Below are positions 24,541-32,916 of a DNA stretch of 64,000 nucleotides, piece after piece; position 1 is the stretch's first letter; each line of letters begins with the position of its first letter. Under the pieces are notes generated by a model. The model made no database searches and was not told where the DNA came from. It saw only the letters and a list, made by a program, of their open reading frames with translations. Source of the stretch: Nocardioides sp. R-C-SC26 (GTDB taxonomy: Bacteria > Actinomycetota > Actinomycetes > Propionibacteriales > Nocardioidaceae); the NCBI RefSeq assembly GCF_021246465.1, contig NZ_JAHRHK010000003.1, positions 1 through 64,000 of the forward strand. The letters are read 5' to 3'. A program made the translations under genes and the position numbers.

Positions 24541-24785
24541 TAGGTCCGGCACCAGGGTGTGTCAACGGTCACACGTCACTCGACTGCTGCCGGTCCGCCC
24601 AGGGCGGTGAGTCGCCGAGGCTTTGCGTCGCCCGAGTCCGCGGCGGCGGTGACGTGCTGAGGTTTCGACGGCGGCGAAACCTCAGCACGTCACCGCCGCG
24701 CCACCAGGAACCTCAGTAGGTCACCGCCCCACCGGGCGCGACCTCGACCACGCCGCACCGGGGCAGCGGGAGACGAATGCGACTC
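24541..24785. repeat. GCGGTGA hairpin repeat cluster C with a 25-bp perfect stem
   Basis: The gap between the LLM gene end and the FadD promoter. Arms 24643-24667 and 24675-24699 are exact reverse complements over 25 bases, beginning GCGGCGGTGACGTGCTGAGG, with a 7-nt loop. A further reverse unit CCTCAGTAGGTCACCGCC follows at about 24711-24728. The hairpin probably ends the LLM transcript (minus strand). Confidence 0.75.
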
Positions 24786-25631
24786 TCAGCCGAGACCGAG
24801 GCGACCCGCGAGCCGGTCGAGGTAGGCGATGACCTCGTCGGCCGGCTTGTCCGGCACGCCCCAGATCAGGTCGGTGGTGCCGGCCGCTGCCCACTCGGCC
24901 AGGTCGTCGGGCGAGGGCTTCATGGCGATGAGCACGTGGATCTCCGGTTCACCGGTGCGACCGGCGTCCTTCCAGGCGGCGCGCAGGTCGTCGGCCTTGG
25001 CACCGATGCCCTGCTCGATCGGCGTGGTCATCCAGCCGTCGGCGGTGCGCGCGATCCACTCGAAGGTCTTGGGGCCGCCACCAGCTCCGATCACCAGCGG
25101 GATGTGGGCCTGCACCGGCTTGGGGTAGGCCCAGGACAGACCGAACGACACGTACTCGCCGTCGTAGGAGGCCTCTTCCTCGGTCCACAGCGACCGCATC
25201 GCCTCGACGTACTCGCGCAGCACCGTGCGGCGCTTGTTGGGCGGCACGTGGTGGTCCTGCAGCTCGTCGACGTTCCAGCCGAAGCCGGCGCCGATGGTGA
25301 CGCGGCCGCCGGAGAGGTGGTCGAGCGTGGCGATCTGCTTGGCCAGCGTGATCGGGTCGGACTCGACCGGCAGCGCGACGGCGGTCGAGAGGCGGATCTT
25401 CGAGGTCACCGCGGCGGCGGTCGCCAGCGAGATCCACGGGTCGAGCGTGCGCGTGTAACGGTCGTCGGGCAGTTCCTCGCCACCGGTGGGGTGCAGCGCC
25501 TGCCGCTTGATCGGCATGTGGGTGTGCTCCGGTACGTAGATCGTGTCGAAGCCCCGCTCCTCCGCGGCGACGGCCAGCTCGGCCGGCGTGATGCCGCGGT
25601 CGGAGGTGAAGAGGACGAGTCCGTTGCGCAT
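24786..25631 (-). CDS. LLM-class F420-dependent oxidoreductase
   Basis: A 281-residue LLM protein with FDTIYVPEHTHMP near the N-terminus, DPWISLATAAAVTSKIRL, GGRVTIGAGFGWNVDE (flavin/F420 phosphate loop) and WMTTPIEQ. Short LLM proteins of this form are usually predicted F420-dependent. Its start is 9 nt from a KstR-like TAGAACGTGTTCTA palindrome that overlaps the stop of the upstream tetR gene, so it may be controlled independently of that gene and together with the ligase at 826. Confidence 0.87.
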   Translation of the reverse strand: MRNGLVLFTSDRGITPAELAVAAEERGFDTIYVPEHTHMPIKRQALHPTGGEELPDDRYTRTLDPWISLATAAAVTSKIRLSTAVALPVESDPITLAKQIATLDHLSGGRVTIGAGFGWNVDELQDHHVPPNKRRTVLREYVEAMRSLWTEEEASYDGEYVSFGLSWAYPKPVQAHIPLVIGAGGGPKTFEWIARTADGWMTTPIEQGIGAKADDLRAAWKDAGRTGEPEIHVLIAMKPSPDDLAEWAAAGTTDLIWGVPDKPADEVIAYLDRLAGRLGLG

Positions 25632-25640
25632 GGACGGAAT

Positions 25641-25654
25641 TAGAACGTGTTCTA
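25641..25654. promoter_or_regulatory. KstR-like operator TAGAACGTGTTCTA
   Basis: A 6-2-6 inverted repeat fitting TNNAACNNGTTNNA, between the tetR stop (25652-25654) and the LLM start (25631). It is the second copy of the site at 838. Confidence 0.55.
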
Positions 25655-26239
25655 CCTGGCATCGTCAACGGCCGGGACGCCGTCGACCAGGGTCTGGATC
25701 GCTGCCCCGTACAGCTCGACCAGGGTGTCGGTGCTCGCGGACACGATCCGCGCGTCGCCCAACAACGCGATCGCGTCGAGGAGGCCGGAGACCTGGGCGG
25801 CGACCAGCCGGGCTCGCAGCTCCGGCTCCGGCCCGGCGAGGCGGGGCGCGAGCGGCGCGATGATCACCCGCTCCATGGTGTCGATCATCTGCTCACGGAC
25901 GCGCTCACTGTCAGAGGCGCGGACCATCGCGCGCCAGATCTCCAACATCGCGGGCGGCGTGCGCGTCAGGATCGCGCGCACGATCTCGCAGCCGACGTCC
26001 TCCAGTGGCCCATGATCGACCTCATCGATGGCGAACATCGCCTGGACGACGTCGAGGAAGAGCCCCTCCTTGGACCCGAAGTACCGGATCACCAGGGCTG
26101 GGTCGACCTGCGCGGCTCCCGCGATCAAGCGGACCGAGGCGCCCGTGTAGCCGCGCTCGTGGAAGAGCGCGCGGGCGGCCTCGCGGATCGCGTCCTTGGT
26201 CGCAGCCGCCCCGGAGCGCTGCAGCCCCTCTCCCGTCAT
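25652..26239 (-). CDS. TetR-family regulator
   Basis: A 195-residue TetR regulator. The HTH reads ASVRLIAGAAQVDPALVIRYFGSKEGLF (about residues 34-61), the VIRYFGSKEGLF form typical of a large actinobacterial TetR group. ATG at 26239 is preferred over upstream alternatives because the intergenic promoter region begins there. It is divergent from a substrate-binding lipoprotein gene whose promoter carries two GTCAAC-N3-GTTGAC palindromes, making those sites likely targets. It does not resemble KstR closely. Confidence 0.85.
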   Translation of the reverse strand: MTGEGLQRSGAAATKDAIREAARALFHERGYTGASVRLIAGAAQVDPALVIRYFGSKEGLFLDVVQAMFAIDEVDHGPLEDVGCEIVRAILTRTPPAMLEIWRAMVRASDSERVREQMIDTMERVIIAPLAPRLAGPEPELRARLVAAQVSGLLDAIALLGDARIVSASTDTLVELYGAAIQTLVDGVPAVDDAR

Positions 26240-26353
26240 GCGCCTGACCCTAGAGGTCGCGCAGGTCGCGGCCGTCGCGCCACCGCTCGGGGCGCCGACG
26301 AGCGCGATCCCGATCGTCGGGCCGACGCTCGGAACTGCGTCGATCCTGCGCCG

Positions 26354-26368
26354 GTCAACAGTGTTGAC
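26354..26368. promoter_or_regulatory. Operator GTCAACAGTGTTGAC (distal copy)
   Basis: A 6-3-6 inverted repeat in the divergent region between tetR (start 26239) and the lipoprotein gene (start 26432). Its centre is 44 bp, about four helical turns, from a second copy at 26398. Confidence 0.6.
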
Positions 26369-26397
26369 AGTCACACGTCATCGACCTACCGTCCCGG

Positions 26398-26412
26398 GTC
26401 AACGTCGTTGAC
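26398..26412. promoter_or_regulatory. Operator GTCAACGTCGTTGAC (proximal copy)
   Basis: The same arms as the distal copy with a different 3-nt centre. It ends 19 nt before the GTG of the lipoprotein gene, close to the Shine-Dalgarno GAGGAG. Confidence 0.6.
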
Positions 26413-26431
26413 ATCTCTCGAGGAGCTCCCC

Positions 26432-27916
26432 GTGGCGACCTACCCACACCGTCGCGCGCCCGTCGCCGTCGGCGCCGCCGTCGCCGCCCTGCTGCTCGCG
26501 GCCTGCGGCAGCAACCTGAGTCCCGACGACGTCGCACTCGCGCAGGGCGGCACGCAGTCCAGCGTCACGACACCCGAACTGGACTCGACGTCACCGGCTT
26601 CCGGCGGAGCATCGAATGCCCCGCCCGGAACGGTCGACCCGACCTCCGCGACGTCTCCGGACCAGGCACCGGGAGGGACAGGATCCGGTCCCGGGCCCGA
26701 GACCGCGGGCGACCCCGAGGCAGGAGGCGGCGGCGAGCAGGAGCCCGCACCGGCGACGGGCGACGGGGACGCCGGCGACTGCGCGGGGTTCGCCAATCAG
26801 CGCGGCATCACCGACGACACGATCACCCTGGCCAACGTGTCCGACATCTCCGGTCCGGTGCCCGGCATCTTCAAGCCCGCCCAGGACGGCGCCGCGGCGT
26901 TCGTCTCCTACTTCAACGCCACCAGCGACCTCTGCGGTCGCAAGCTCGAGCTGATCAAGCTCGACACGCGCGCGGAGGCCTCCGGCGACCAACAGGGCTA
27001 CGCGACGGCGTGCGACCGCGCGTTCGCCGTCGTCGGCTCCATGTCCTCGCAGGACCAGGGCGGCGCCGCGACGGCGGGCGCATGCGGCATCCCCGACATC
27101 CGCTCGGCCGGCGTGACGCCGCAGCGCATCGGCTGCGGATCGTGCTTCGCCGCCTACTCGGTGAAGGTCGATCGGATCGCAGCGTCCCAACCTCGCTTCT
27201 GGACCACCCGCGAACGCAGCGCGAGCCAGCACGTCGCCGTCTTCTACGTCAATGTGGAGGCCGCCAAGGTCAACGCCGAGAGCTTCGCCGCGGGGTTCGA
27301 CAAGGGCGGCATGAACGTCGACCTGGTGCAGGGCATCGACACCTCCGCCTTCAACTACGTGCCGTTCGTGCAGCAGATGAAGGACAAGGGCATCGAGTTC
27401 GTCATGTACTTCGGGCCCTACCAGTTCGCCATCCGGCTGCAGCAGGCGATGAAGCAGCAGAGCTTCACCCCGAAGGTCTACCTGCAGGATCCGACCATCT
27501 ACACCGACACCTACGTCGAGCAGGCTGCCGGCGTCGGCGAGGGCTCCTACGTGTTCTCACCGATCGAGCTGTTCGACAGCACCCGGATCCCGGAGATGGT
27601 GCTGTACCGCCAGTGGCTCAACCAGACCTCTCCGGGCTCGATCCCCGACTACTACGGCCTGTTCGCCTGGTCGGCCACCCGGCTCTTCGTGGAGCAGGCC
27701 ACCGAGCTGGGAGGCAAGCTCACCCGCGAGTCGCTCGTGGCGGCGCTGCGCGGCGTGCGCGAGTGGGACGGCAACGGGGTGCACGCGCCGATGGACGTCG
27801 GCGGCAAGACCACGAGCGGCTGCGTCAAGATGATCCGCCTGTCCGGCAGTCGATGGACGCAGGTCTCCTCCGGCGACTTCCTCTGCGGACCGCTCATCAG
27901 CACCGGCGTGGGCTGA
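26432..27916 (+). CDS. ABC-transporter substrate-binding lipoprotein (Leu/Ile/Val-BP family)
   Basis: A 494-residue lipoprotein. The signal peptide ends in the lipobox LLAAC (Cys 25), followed by about 85 residues of Gly/Pro/Ser/Thr/Glu linker and then a type I periplasmic binding fold (ITLANVSDISGPVPGIFKPAQDGAAAFVSYFN, GSMSSQDQGGAATAG, YFGPYQFAIRLQQAM). No permease or ATPase gene is adjacent, so it is an orphan that must dock to components elsewhere. The paired Cys residues (CGIPDIRSAGVTPQRIGCGSC) suggest disulphides. GAGGAG precedes the GTG start. Confidence 0.87.
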   Translation: MATYPHRRAPVAVGAAVAALLLAACGSNLSPDDVALAQGGTQSSVTTPELDSTSPASGGASNAPPGTVDPTSATSPDQAPGGTGSGPGPETAGDPEAGGGGEQEPAPATGDGDAGDCAGFANQRGITDDTITLANVSDISGPVPGIFKPAQDGAAAFVSYFNATSDLCGRKLELIKLDTRAEASGDQQGYATACDRAFAVVGSMSSQDQGGAATAGACGIPDIRSAGVTPQRIGCGSCFAAYSVKVDRIAASQPRFWTTRERSASQHVAVFYVNVEAAKVNAESFAAGFDKGGMNVDLVQGIDTSAFNYVPFVQQMKDKGIEFVMYFGPYQFAIRLQQAMKQQSFTPKVYLQDPTIYTDTYVEQAAGVGEGSYVFSPIELFDSTRIPEMVLYRQWLNQTSPGSIPDYYGLFAWSATRLFVEQATELGGKLTRESLVAALRGVREWDGNGVHAPMDVGGKTTSGCVKMIRLSGSRWTQVSSGDFLCGPLISTGVG

Positions 27917-27957
27917 TCCCTCGACATCCGCCACGCGGCGAGTCGGCCGTGGGCAGA

Positions 27958-28002
27958 CGACGACGGCCCGCGGCGAACCGAGGTCGCAGCGGGCCGTCGT
28001 CG
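27958..28002. terminator. Two-way terminator hairpin
   Basis: CGACGACGGCCCGC (27958-27971) and GCGGGCCGTCGTCG (27989-28002) form a perfect 14-bp stem with a 17-nt loop between two convergent genes. Confidence 0.75.
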
Positions 28003-28018
28003 TCGAGCGGCGATGGGC

Positions 28019-29365
28019 TCAGCGCGTGGCGCGGAAGCTCCCTCGCGTGGTCGACGCCTGGTAGGTGCGGTCACCGGCGTAGCGCAGGACGTAGGTCCAT
28101 TTGCCGGGGCGCAGGCGCGGGACGACGAACGTCGTCGCGCCCTTCTTCAGGGTCTTGGTCGACTTCCATCCGTCGGGGTCGACCAGCCGCAGGGTCACCT
28201 TGCCGGTGGCCGCGCCGGCCTGGCCGCGCACGGTCACCTTCGCCTTGCTGGTGCGCGAGGCGCTGGGCTTGGTCAGCCAGGCGACCTTGACCGTCGGCTT
28301 GCGCTTGGAGGCCGGCATGAGCTTCGACCAGTTGATGGCGACCGGCGCCTCGATGGTGTTCGCCGGTGTCGGGTTGGTGGCGTGGGGCCAGACGTAGACC
28401 GAGTAGCTCTTGGTGCGATCCAGGTCCGATGTCGCCGCGGCGAGGATCGAGGTGAAGGAGCCGTCGGTGATGCGGTTCGCCATCACGAAGTCGATCGCGC
28501 CCGGGACGAACGCGCCCATGCCCTGGTCCGGGCCGTCGAGCTCGGGGAGGCCGCCGGCGACGGCGAGCCCGGCGTAGACGCCCTTGGAGTGAAGGGCGGA
28601 GGTGAAGCCGGTGCCGGCGACGCCGACCTTGAGTCCACCCGACGGCGTGGCGCTGATGATCCCGGTCTGCACGGCGGCGGTCGCCGTCGTCGCGGCGATC
28701 GAGACGGGCAGCGGCTGGCGGTCGGCGGCCGTGGTGAAGGTCGCCGCATAGGGCCAGGCGGCGAGGAAGCTCTTGAACTCGTCGGTCCACGTGCCGTCGA
28801 GGCCGGTGTAGGTCACTCCGGCGTCGGTGCGCGCGACGTCCGCGGCGGTGTTGCCGGCCAGGGCCACGATGGCCACGCGCGTCGGGCCGTTGGACGGCGC
28901 CTGCGCGGGGTCGTAGGTGAGCGCGCCCGGGGTGCCCGTGGTCGACATGCCGTAGGACACCTCGCCGCTGAGCGTGCCGTTGCCGGTGGCGTCGACGTCG
29001 ACCGCGAGATCGGAGATGCGCAGCCACGAGCCGCTGGTGGAGGCGAAGTTCACCGAGGTGCCGTCGAAGTCGAGGTCGGCGGCACCGGTGTCGGCGATCG
29101 TGCCGGACCCTGCGCCCCAGGTCGAGAGGCGCGAGGTGGCGTCGAAGGTGGCCGGAGCGACGTAGCCGGCGGCGTAGGGGTTGGGGCGGCCGGGGTTGGT
29201 CGAACCCAGGTAGGTCGACATGCCCCAGGTGATCGTGCCGCCGGAGCCGGCGCCCGCCGCCTGCGCGGGCGCGGTCGGGACGGCGGCGGCGAGCGCGCCG
29301 GCCACCAACGCGCCGGCGGCGATCAGGGAGCGGCGCACGGGACGCCGCGTGGTGCGGGTGATCAT
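28019..29365 (-). CDS. Secreted HtaA-domain protein (haem/iron acquisition)
   Basis: A 448-residue exported protein. A Sec-type signal peptide (RRSLIAAGALVAGALAAAVPTAPAQAA) is followed by an HtaA-like domain beginning GGTITWGMSTYLGS and including SGEVSYGMSTTG, and by a C-terminal Ig-like segment of about 90 residues rich in Lys/Thr/Val (VTVRGQAGAATGKVTLRLVDP). HtaA domains bind haem in corynebacterial haem uptake. No LPxTG or C-terminal membrane anchor is seen. GAGGAG precedes the ATG at 29365. An IdeR/DtxR box 41 nt upstream predicts derepression under iron limitation. Confidence 0.8.
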   Translation of the reverse strand: MITRTTRRPVRRSLIAAGALVAGALAAAVPTAPAQAAGAGSGGTITWGMSTYLGSTNPGRPNPYAAGYVAPATFDATSRLSTWGAGSGTIADTGAADLDFDGTSVNFASTSGSWLRISDLAVDVDATGNGTLSGEVSYGMSTTGTPGALTYDPAQAPSNGPTRVAIVALAGNTAADVARTDAGVTYTGLDGTWTDEFKSFLAAWPYAATFTTAADRQPLPVSIAATTATAAVQTGIISATPSGGLKVGVAGTGFTSALHSKGVYAGLAVAGGLPELDGPDQGMGAFVPGAIDFVMANRITDGSFTSILAAATSDLDRTKSYSVYVWPHATNPTPANTIEAPVAINWSKLMPASKRKPTVKVAWLTKPSASRTSKAKVTVRGQAGAATGKVTLRLVDPDGWKSTKTLKKGATTFVVPRLRPGKWTYVLRYAGDRTYQASTTRGSFRATR

Positions 29366-29405
29366 CAGACTCCTCTTCTCCTCCACGCCTCCCCCGGCGC
29401 GGAAC

Positions 29406-29424
29406 TGAGGTGAGCCTAACCTAT
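29406..29424. promoter_or_regulatory. IdeR/DtxR iron box
   Basis: TGAGGTGAGCCTAACCTAT matches the 19-bp DtxR/IdeR consensus TWAGGTWAGSCTWACCTWA at 16 of 19 positions and is placed at the promoter of the HtaA-domain gene. Confidence 0.75.
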
Positions 29425-29465
29425 GTTCAGCCGCGCGCGAGCTCCCGGCTCGACGGCCGTAACAC

Positions 29466-29477
29466 GGAATTAATTCC
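29466..29477. promoter_or_regulatory. Palindrome GGAATTAATTCC upstream of urtA
   Basis: A perfect 12-bp palindrome 98 nt before urtA, AT-rich in a GC-rich setting. The stretch CGGAATTAAT resembles CGGAAGTAAT next to the marR gene at 40331, so a shared regulator for urea genes is possible. Confidence 0.45.
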
Positions 29478-29574
29478 ATTTGGTAGCAATCTGCAACGCG
29501 GGCTTCCTACGTTCCTGCCGCAAGAAGGAGCACAGCGGCGTGCTCGGCAGGTGCGACCGAGAGGTTTGATCCCC

Positions 29575-30822
29575 GTGTTGAAATCACGCACTCGTCTGGC
29601 GACGGGTACCGCATTCGCGCTGGCCGGCGCGCTCTTCCTGAGCGCGTGCGGCGGCGCCAAGTCCGGCGAGGAGGGTGCCGCCGGCGAGAGCTGCGTCGAC
29701 ACCTCCGGCGACACCGTCAAGCTCGGCTTCCTCAACTCCACCTCGGGCGCCATGTCGATCAGCGAGCAGACCGTGCGCGACTCGCTCAGCCTGGCCATGA
29801 AGGAGATCAACGCCGACGGCGGCATCATGGGCAAGCAGATCGAGGCCGTCGTCGAGGACGGCGCGAGCGACCCGGCGATCTTCGCCGAGAAGATCGAGAA
29901 GCTGCTCACCGGCGACTGTGTCGCCGCCGTCTTCGGTGGCTGGACGTCGGCGTCCCGCAAGGCCATGCTCCCCGTCGTCGAGGCCAACAACGGTCTGCTG
30001 TTCTACCCCGTCCAGTACGAGGGTCTCGAGGCGTCGGAGAACATCTACTACACGGGCGCGACCACCAACCAGCAGATCATCCCCGCGATGGACTTCCTGG
30101 CCTCCGAGGGCACCAAGACGCTCTTCCTGGCCGGCTCGGACTACGTGTTCCCGCGCACGGCGAACAAGATCATCAAGCAGTACGCGGCCGAGCTGGGCAT
30201 CGAGATCGTCGGCGAGGAGTACGTCCCGCTCGACGACGACGACTGGACCACGCAGGTCGCCAAGATCGTCAAGGCCAAGCCGGACTTCGTGTTCAACACG
30301 ATCAACGGCTCCTCCAACGTCGGCTTCATCAAGGCCTACTACGAGCAGGGCCTCGGTGCAGACACCTCGCCGATCATCTCGGTCTCGATCGCCGAGGAGG
30401 AGGCGCCGGCGATGGGGCACAGCGTCACCGGGCAGTACGCCGCCTGGAACTACTTCCAGTCCGTCGACACCCCGACGAACGCCGCCTTCATCAAGGCCTT
30501 CCAGGACGAGTACGGCGCGAGCCGCCCGACGTCGGACCCGATGGAGGCGGCCTACACCTCGCTCTATCTCTACAAGGCCATCGTGGAGAAGGCCGAGTCC
30601 TTCGACGTCGACGACGTCAACGCGGCCAGCGACGGCGTGAGCTTCGACGCACCCGAGGGCACGGTCACGATCGACGGCGAGAACCACCACATCGCCAAGA
30701 CCGCACTGATCGGCAAGATCAACGACGACAACCAGTTCGACGTCGTGTGGTCCTCGGAGACCCCGATCGAGCCCGACCCGTTCCTCGAGGGCTACTCGTG
30801 GTGGGACCCGACCGCCGAGTGA
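29575..30822 (+). CDS. urtA: Urea ABC transporter, substrate-binding lipoprotein
   Basis: A 415-residue lipoprotein: signal peptide with lipobox LSAC (Cys 25), then the UrtA-type fold (VKLGFLNSTSGAMSISEQTVRDSLSLAMKEINADGGIMG, FGGWTSASRKAMLPVVEANNGLLFYPVQYEG, CAAVFGG region). The FYPVQYEGLE block is characteristic of urea/amide binders. It delivers urea to UrtBC. GTG at 29575 follows GAGAGG; a TTG at 29578 is possible but less likely. It is the first gene of a run through urtBCDE to ureD, with a 151-nt gap before urtB. Confidence 0.92.
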   Translation: MLKSRTRLATGTAFALAGALFLSACGGAKSGEEGAAGESCVDTSGDTVKLGFLNSTSGAMSISEQTVRDSLSLAMKEINADGGIMGKQIEAVVEDGASDPAIFAEKIEKLLTGDCVAAVFGGWTSASRKAMLPVVEANNGLLFYPVQYEGLEASENIYYTGATTNQQIIPAMDFLASEGTKTLFLAGSDYVFPRTANKIIKQYAAELGIEIVGEEYVPLDDDDWTTQVAKIVKAKPDFVFNTINGSSNVGFIKAYYEQGLGADTSPIISVSIAEEEAPAMGHSVTGQYAAWNYFQSVDTPTNAAFIKAFQDEYGASRPTSDPMEAAYTSLYLYKAIVEKAESFDVDDVNAASDGVSFDAPEGTVTIDGENHHIAKTALIGKINDDNQFDVVWSSETPIEPDPFLEGYSWWDPTAE

Positions 30823-30973
30823 TCTCGGCCGTCTCGACCACCAGCTGAGCAACACCTGAGCCGACGACGGTCCGGGGCTCCGCGCATCGGCGCGGGGCTC
30901 CGGGCCCGGCTCCGACGTCGCCGTCGTGCGGCGGCCGTCTCGACTGCACCCTTCGCCTCCGGAAGGAGAACGC

Positions 30974-31858
30974 GTGGACGCGTTCACCACACCGCTGCTC
31001 GCCGGCACCGCTACCGGCGCCCTGCTGCTCATCGCCGCGCTCGGACTCACGCTCACGTTCGGTCAGATGGGCGTCATCAACATGGCTCACGGCGAGTTCC
31101 TGATGATCGGCGCCTACACGGCGTTCGTGACGCAGCAGGTCGTCACCAACGCCGACGTCTCGATCCTCCTCGCCCTCCCGCTCGCCTTCGTGGTCGCGGG
31201 CATGTTCGGGCTGCTGCTCGAAGTCGCCGTGATCTCCTGGATGTATCGCCGCCCGCTCGACACGCTGCTGGTCACCGTCGGCGTCAGCCTGGTCCTCCAG
31301 CAGCTCGCCAAGGACATCTTCGGCGCCCAAGGCGACCCCGTGGTGGGTCCGAGCTGGCTCGCCGGCAACATCGGGGTGTTCGGCTACAACTGGCCCTATC
31401 GCCAGATGTTCACCATCGTGCTGGCCCTCGCAGCGCTCGGCGGACTCGCCGCGCTGCTGAAGTACACGCCGTTCGGCCGCCAGATCCGCGCCACGGTTCA
31501 GAACCGCGATCTCGCCGAGACGATGGGCGTCTCGACCCGCGTGGTCGACCGGATCACCTTCTTCGTCGGCTCGGGCCTGGCCGGGGTGGGCGGAGTCGCC
31601 GTCTCCCTGATCGGTGGCACGAACCCCAACCTGGGCCGCGGCTACATCATCTCGGCGTTCCTGGTGGTCGTCGCCGGCGGGCTCGGGCAGCTCAAGGGCA
31701 CGGTGATCGCCGCGTTCGCCGTCGGCATCGCCACCGCCTACTTCGCCGACTGGACCAGCGCGAGCATGGCGCAGGTCGCCACGTTCGCCCTCGTCGTCCT
31801 CTTCCTCCAGCTCCGACCCCAGGGGCTGTTCACGATCCGAACGAGGGGGTTGGTGTGA
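30974..31858 (+). CDS. urtB: Urea ABC transporter permease
   Basis: A 294-residue LivH-type permease with about eight spans. The motif LTFGQMGVINMAHGEFLMIGAY near residue 25 is the signature of this permease family, and VVVAGGLGQLKGTVIAAF contains the EAA-like loop. GGAAGGAG lies 5 nt before the GTG. It overlaps urtC by GTGA. Shorter than many UrtB proteins, which carry a large periplasmic N-terminal domain; this is the compact form. Confidence 0.92.
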   Translation: MDAFTTPLLAGTATGALLLIAALGLTLTFGQMGVINMAHGEFLMIGAYTAFVTQQVVTNADVSILLALPLAFVVAGMFGLLLEVAVISWMYRRPLDTLLVTVGVSLVLQQLAKDIFGAQGDPVVGPSWLAGNIGVFGYNWPYRQMFTIVLALAALGGLAALLKYTPFGRQIRATVQNRDLAETMGVSTRVVDRITFFVGSGLAGVGGVAVSLIGGTNPNLGRGYIISAFLVVVAGGLGQLKGTVIAAFAVGIATAYFADWTSASMAQVATFALVVLFLQLRPQGLFTIRTRGLV

Positions 31859-32916
31859 ATCCCCGACTGACCGCACTGGTGCGCGGTGCCGCACCGCTGA
31901 TCGCCATCGCCGCGCTCGCCGTCCTGCTGCTGGTGGTCGCGCCCGCGACCCTCAGCTCGTTCCGTCTCAACAACCTCGGCAAGTACATCTGCTGGGCCAT
32001 CGCCGCGGTCGGCATCGGCCTCGCCTGGGGGCGCGGCGGGATGCTCGTGATGGGCCAGGGTGTCTTCTTCGGCCTCGGCGGCTACGCGATGGCGATGCAC
32101 CTGAAGCTGGAGGCCGCCGGCCCCGAAGGCATCCCGGACTTCATGACGCTCTACGGCAACGGCACGATGCCCGGCTTCTGGGAGCCGTTCCGCAGCGGGG
32201 CGTTCACCCTGGTGGCCATCCTCGTGCTGCCCGCCGTCGCCGCCACGATCCTGGGCTGGGCGATCTTCAAGCGCCGGGTCAAGGGCGCCTACTTCGCCAT
32301 CCTGACCCAGGCCCTCGCGGTCGTGTTCGCGACGTTGCTGATCGCGACCATCCAGGAGACCGGTGGGTTCAACGGTCTCAACCAGTTCACCTCGTTCTTC
32401 GGCTACAACCTCTACGACCCGGTGAACAAGCGCATGGTCTACTCCATCGCGGCCGGCCTGCTCATCGCCTGCCTGCTCGTGGTGTGGCAGCTCTACCGCA
32501 GCCGCTTCGGCGAACTGCTCGTCGCCACCCGCGATGCCGAGGAGCGGGTGCGATTCCTGGGCCACGACCCCGCGAACATCAAGCTCGTCGCGTTCGTCGT
32601 GGCCGCGATGATGGCCAGCGTCGGCGGCGCGATGTTCGCGCCGATCGCGGGCATCATCTCCCCCTCCGACGTCGATGCCACCGCCTCGATCTTCCTCATC
32701 GCCGGCGTCGCACTCGGCGGCCGGGCGCTCCTGCTCGGCCCCGCGCTCGGCGCTCTCACCGTGGGCTATGGACGCACGACGCTCTCGGAGACCTTCCCCA
32801 CGCAGTGGACCTACTTCCTCGGCCTGCTGTTCGTCGTGGTGATCCTGCTGCTGCCGCGCGGCGTCGGCGACCTGCCGCGGACGCTGCGCTCCGCGCTGAA
32901 GAGGAGCACGGCATGA
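31855..32916 (+). CDS. urtC: Urea ABC transporter permease
   Basis: A 353-residue LivM-type permease. Landmarks are ICWAIAAVGIGLAWGRGGMLVMGQGVFFGLGGYAMAMHL and ILTQALAVVFATLLIATIQETGGFNGLN, with DPANIKLVAFVVAAMMASVGGAM near the C-terminus. It pairs with UrtB in the membrane. GTG start overlapping the urtB stop; its own stop overlaps the urtD start. Confidence 0.92.
   Translation: MNPRLTALVRGAAPLIAIAALAVLLLVVAPATLSSFRLNNLGKYICWAIAAVGIGLAWGRGGMLVMGQGVFFGLGGYAMAMHLKLEAAGPEGIPDFMTLYGNGTMPGFWEPFRSGAFTLVAILVLPAVAATILGWAIFKRRVKGAYFAILTQALAVVFATLLIATIQETGGFNGLNQFTSFFGYNLYDPVNKRMVYSIAAGLLIACLLVVWQLYRSRFGELLVATRDAEERVRFLGHDPANIKLVAFVVAAMMASVGGAMFAPIAGIISPSDVDATASIFLIAGVALGGRALLLGPALGALTVGYGRTTLSETFPTQWTYFLGLLFVVVILLLPRGVGDLPRTLRSALKRSTA

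Noticed and set aside
25652..26239. TetR regulator as KstR, because a KstR-like site lies at its end
   Set aside because: Its HTH and C-terminal region belong to another TetR group and do not recall KstR; the site is more likely a target of a KstR encoded elsewhere.
26432..27916. Substrate-binding lipoprotein as a second urea receptor
   Set aside because: It lacks the FYPVQYEG block of UrtA, has a long linker and is under different operators.
30823..30973. Regulatory RNA or attenuator between urtA and urtB
   Set aside because: There are direct repeats of CGGGGCTCCG but no convincing stem with a terminator form; the gap may only lower expression of downstream genes relative to urtA.
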